Positions 5,569-6,384 of a stretch of 6,384 nucleotides of DNA are shown piece by piece. The position numbers and the translations under genes are program-made. Each line of letters starts with the position of its first letter. The stretch's first letter is position 1. The DNA is from CAWEHT01 sp963808455 (GTDB lineage: Bacteria > Chloroflexota > Anaerolineae > CG2-30-64-16), in contig CAWEHT010000314.1 in NCBI GenBank assembly GCA_963808455.1, positions 1 through 6,384 of the forward strand, in the 5' to 3' direction. The notes under the pieces are model-generated. The model ran no database searches. It was not told the origin of the DNA and was given only the letters and a program-made list of their open reading frames with translations.

Positions 5569-6384
5569 ATGGCGCGCAAGTATCACTTTGTAGCAATACT
5601 GGTTAGGCGACCACCAGCCGGGGAGAAGGTGGAAGATGGCGAGGAGGTGGCTCGCTACGAGATCGACGCGGTGTCGGACAGGGGGTCGGCACGCGCTGCG
5701 TCAGAATGGCACAACCGGGTCTACCCGCAAGATCGGCTGATCTCCGGCTACGGCAATCAAGGGGACATGAACTGGAACTACCTGGGGCGGGTGGAAGAGA
5801 ACCGCCGCTATCGTCCCTCGCCTACCGGACAGGTGCTGCTCCTCTTGCCGTTGCCGCCGTCCGACGAAGCGCACGATATGCCCCGTCTGCAAGCCCTCAT
5901 GGAGCAATTGCGCCAGGACGCGCAGAAGGTCAGGAACGCCTGCCGCGGCCGCAGCCCGGAGCTACTGGACGATGTCGAGCAATATCTGCGCTACCGCATG
6001 GACGAGACGGGCGGCAGCATCACGGACCAGATGCGCCGGGATGCCGATCTACTGTTTGATTGGCCGGGTGGGCCGGCGATGCTGGGCCGGGCGTTGGACG
6101 TCACACCGAAAGAACTGCGCAGGCTGCTGGGCCAGTTCAGGAACATGCGCTGCCCAACGTGCTACGAGACGCATCAGATATTGGATGAACGGGCGCGGGG
6201 CGGCTTCGATATCGCGTGTTATGCCTGTCGCAGGTGCGGGACGGAGCTGGTCGAGGCGCCACACGTATCCCGCGCACGTATACTACGACTGGCGACATTC
6301 TGCCTGATCGCGAATGGGACTGGCCGCCGGCGTGCCGGCCATAAGGTGTCGGCCCCGGGCAAGAACCGGGTTCGAGCAATACAT
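5569..6384 (+). CDS. Uncharacterised zinc-finger protein, open to window end
   Basis: A frame starting ATG 5569 (AAAGG ribosome binding site 6 nt upstream) has no stop for 272 codons and leaves the window. The N-terminus is MARKYHFVAILVRRPPAGEK, with a protein-like body including YPQDRLISGYGNQGDMNWNY, LMEQLRQDAQKVRNACRGRS and DVEQYLRYRMDETGGSITDQ (charged, helical). Residues 195-224 form a likely treble-clef or zinc-ribbon site: CPTC (195, 198), then C217, C220 and C223 in CYACRRCG. I recognise no family. Past residue about 230 the sequence is less protein-like, and another frame reads TGDILPDREWDWPPACRP then TAA at 6342. The true C-terminus may therefore lie there after a frameshift near 6262, as in other genes here. 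The frames opposite and overlapping it (5701-6307) are shadows. Confidence 0.65.
   Translation, partial: MARKYHFVAILVRRPPAGEKVEDGEEVARYEIDAVSDRGSARAASEWHNRVYPQDRLISGYGNQGDMNWNYLGRVEENRRYRPSPTGQVLLLLPLPPSDEAHDMPRLQALMEQLRQDAQKVRNACRGRSPELLDDVEQYLRYRMDETGGSITDQMRRDADLLFDWPGGPAMLGRALDVTPKELRRLLGQFRNMRCPTCYETHQILDERARGGFDIACYACRRCGTELVEAPHVSRARILRLATFCLIANGTGRRRAGHKVSAPGKNRVRAIH

Noticed and set aside
6350..6384. tRNA 3' end (GGGTTCGAGC resembles a T-arm)
   Set aside because: No paired T-stem on the 3' side, no acceptor stem and no CCA; no cloverleaf upstream.

Overview
The window is a GC-rich bacterial chromosome fragment. The style of its genes suggests an uncultured Chloroflexota-like (Anaerolineae-like) genome: a PPi-type phosphofructokinase, an RDD membrane protein, DUF433 genes, a beta-helix repeat fragment and an IS630-like remnant. 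This placement is inference; there is no rRNA or marker gene.

Layout. At the left edge (1-125, minus) is a short piece of a GGGIYN-type beta-helix repeat protein. A plus-strand RDD-family membrane protein follows (266-865). Its C-terminal tail runs into decayed IS630-like helix-turn-helix sequence (about 864-1072). From 1075 to 4779 every recognisable gene is on the minus strand. In order of transcription these are: a zinc-ribbon/two-TM/DUF3592-like protein (4779-4150); a decayed DUF433 gene (about 3993-3838); an uncharacterised protein of about 179 aa broken by a frameshift (3799-3259); a nucleotidyltransferase-like gene with its middle deleted (3259-3046); a PPi-dependent 6-phosphofructokinase broken by one frameshift (2941-1657); a 64-aa two-TM protein (1502-1308); and a second DUF433 gene broken by a 1-base deletion (about 1288-1075). 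The right part is on the plus strand: a conserved-looking protein of about 127 aa with a 1-base deletion (5102-5484), then a long reading frame that stays open to the window end (5569-6384) and carries a CxxC...CxxCxxC zinc-binding motif.

How it fits together. The only metabolic enzyme is the phosphofructokinase. The rest are small membrane proteins, antitoxin-like DUF433 fragments and uncharacterised genes. The striking property is the number of broken reading frames: at least five independent single-base-type shifts plus one internal deletion in about 6 kb. Some are true decay (the deleted nucleotidyltransferase, the eroded DUF433 copy, the transposase remnant). Others (phosphofructokinase, the 5102 gene, the first DUF433) are single-base events in otherwise well-preserved genes and could equally be assembly errors.

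I found no convincing new defence or mobile system. The best candidates for new biology are the 5102/5569 gene pair and the DUF433 / 179-aa protein / nucleotidyltransferase cluster.
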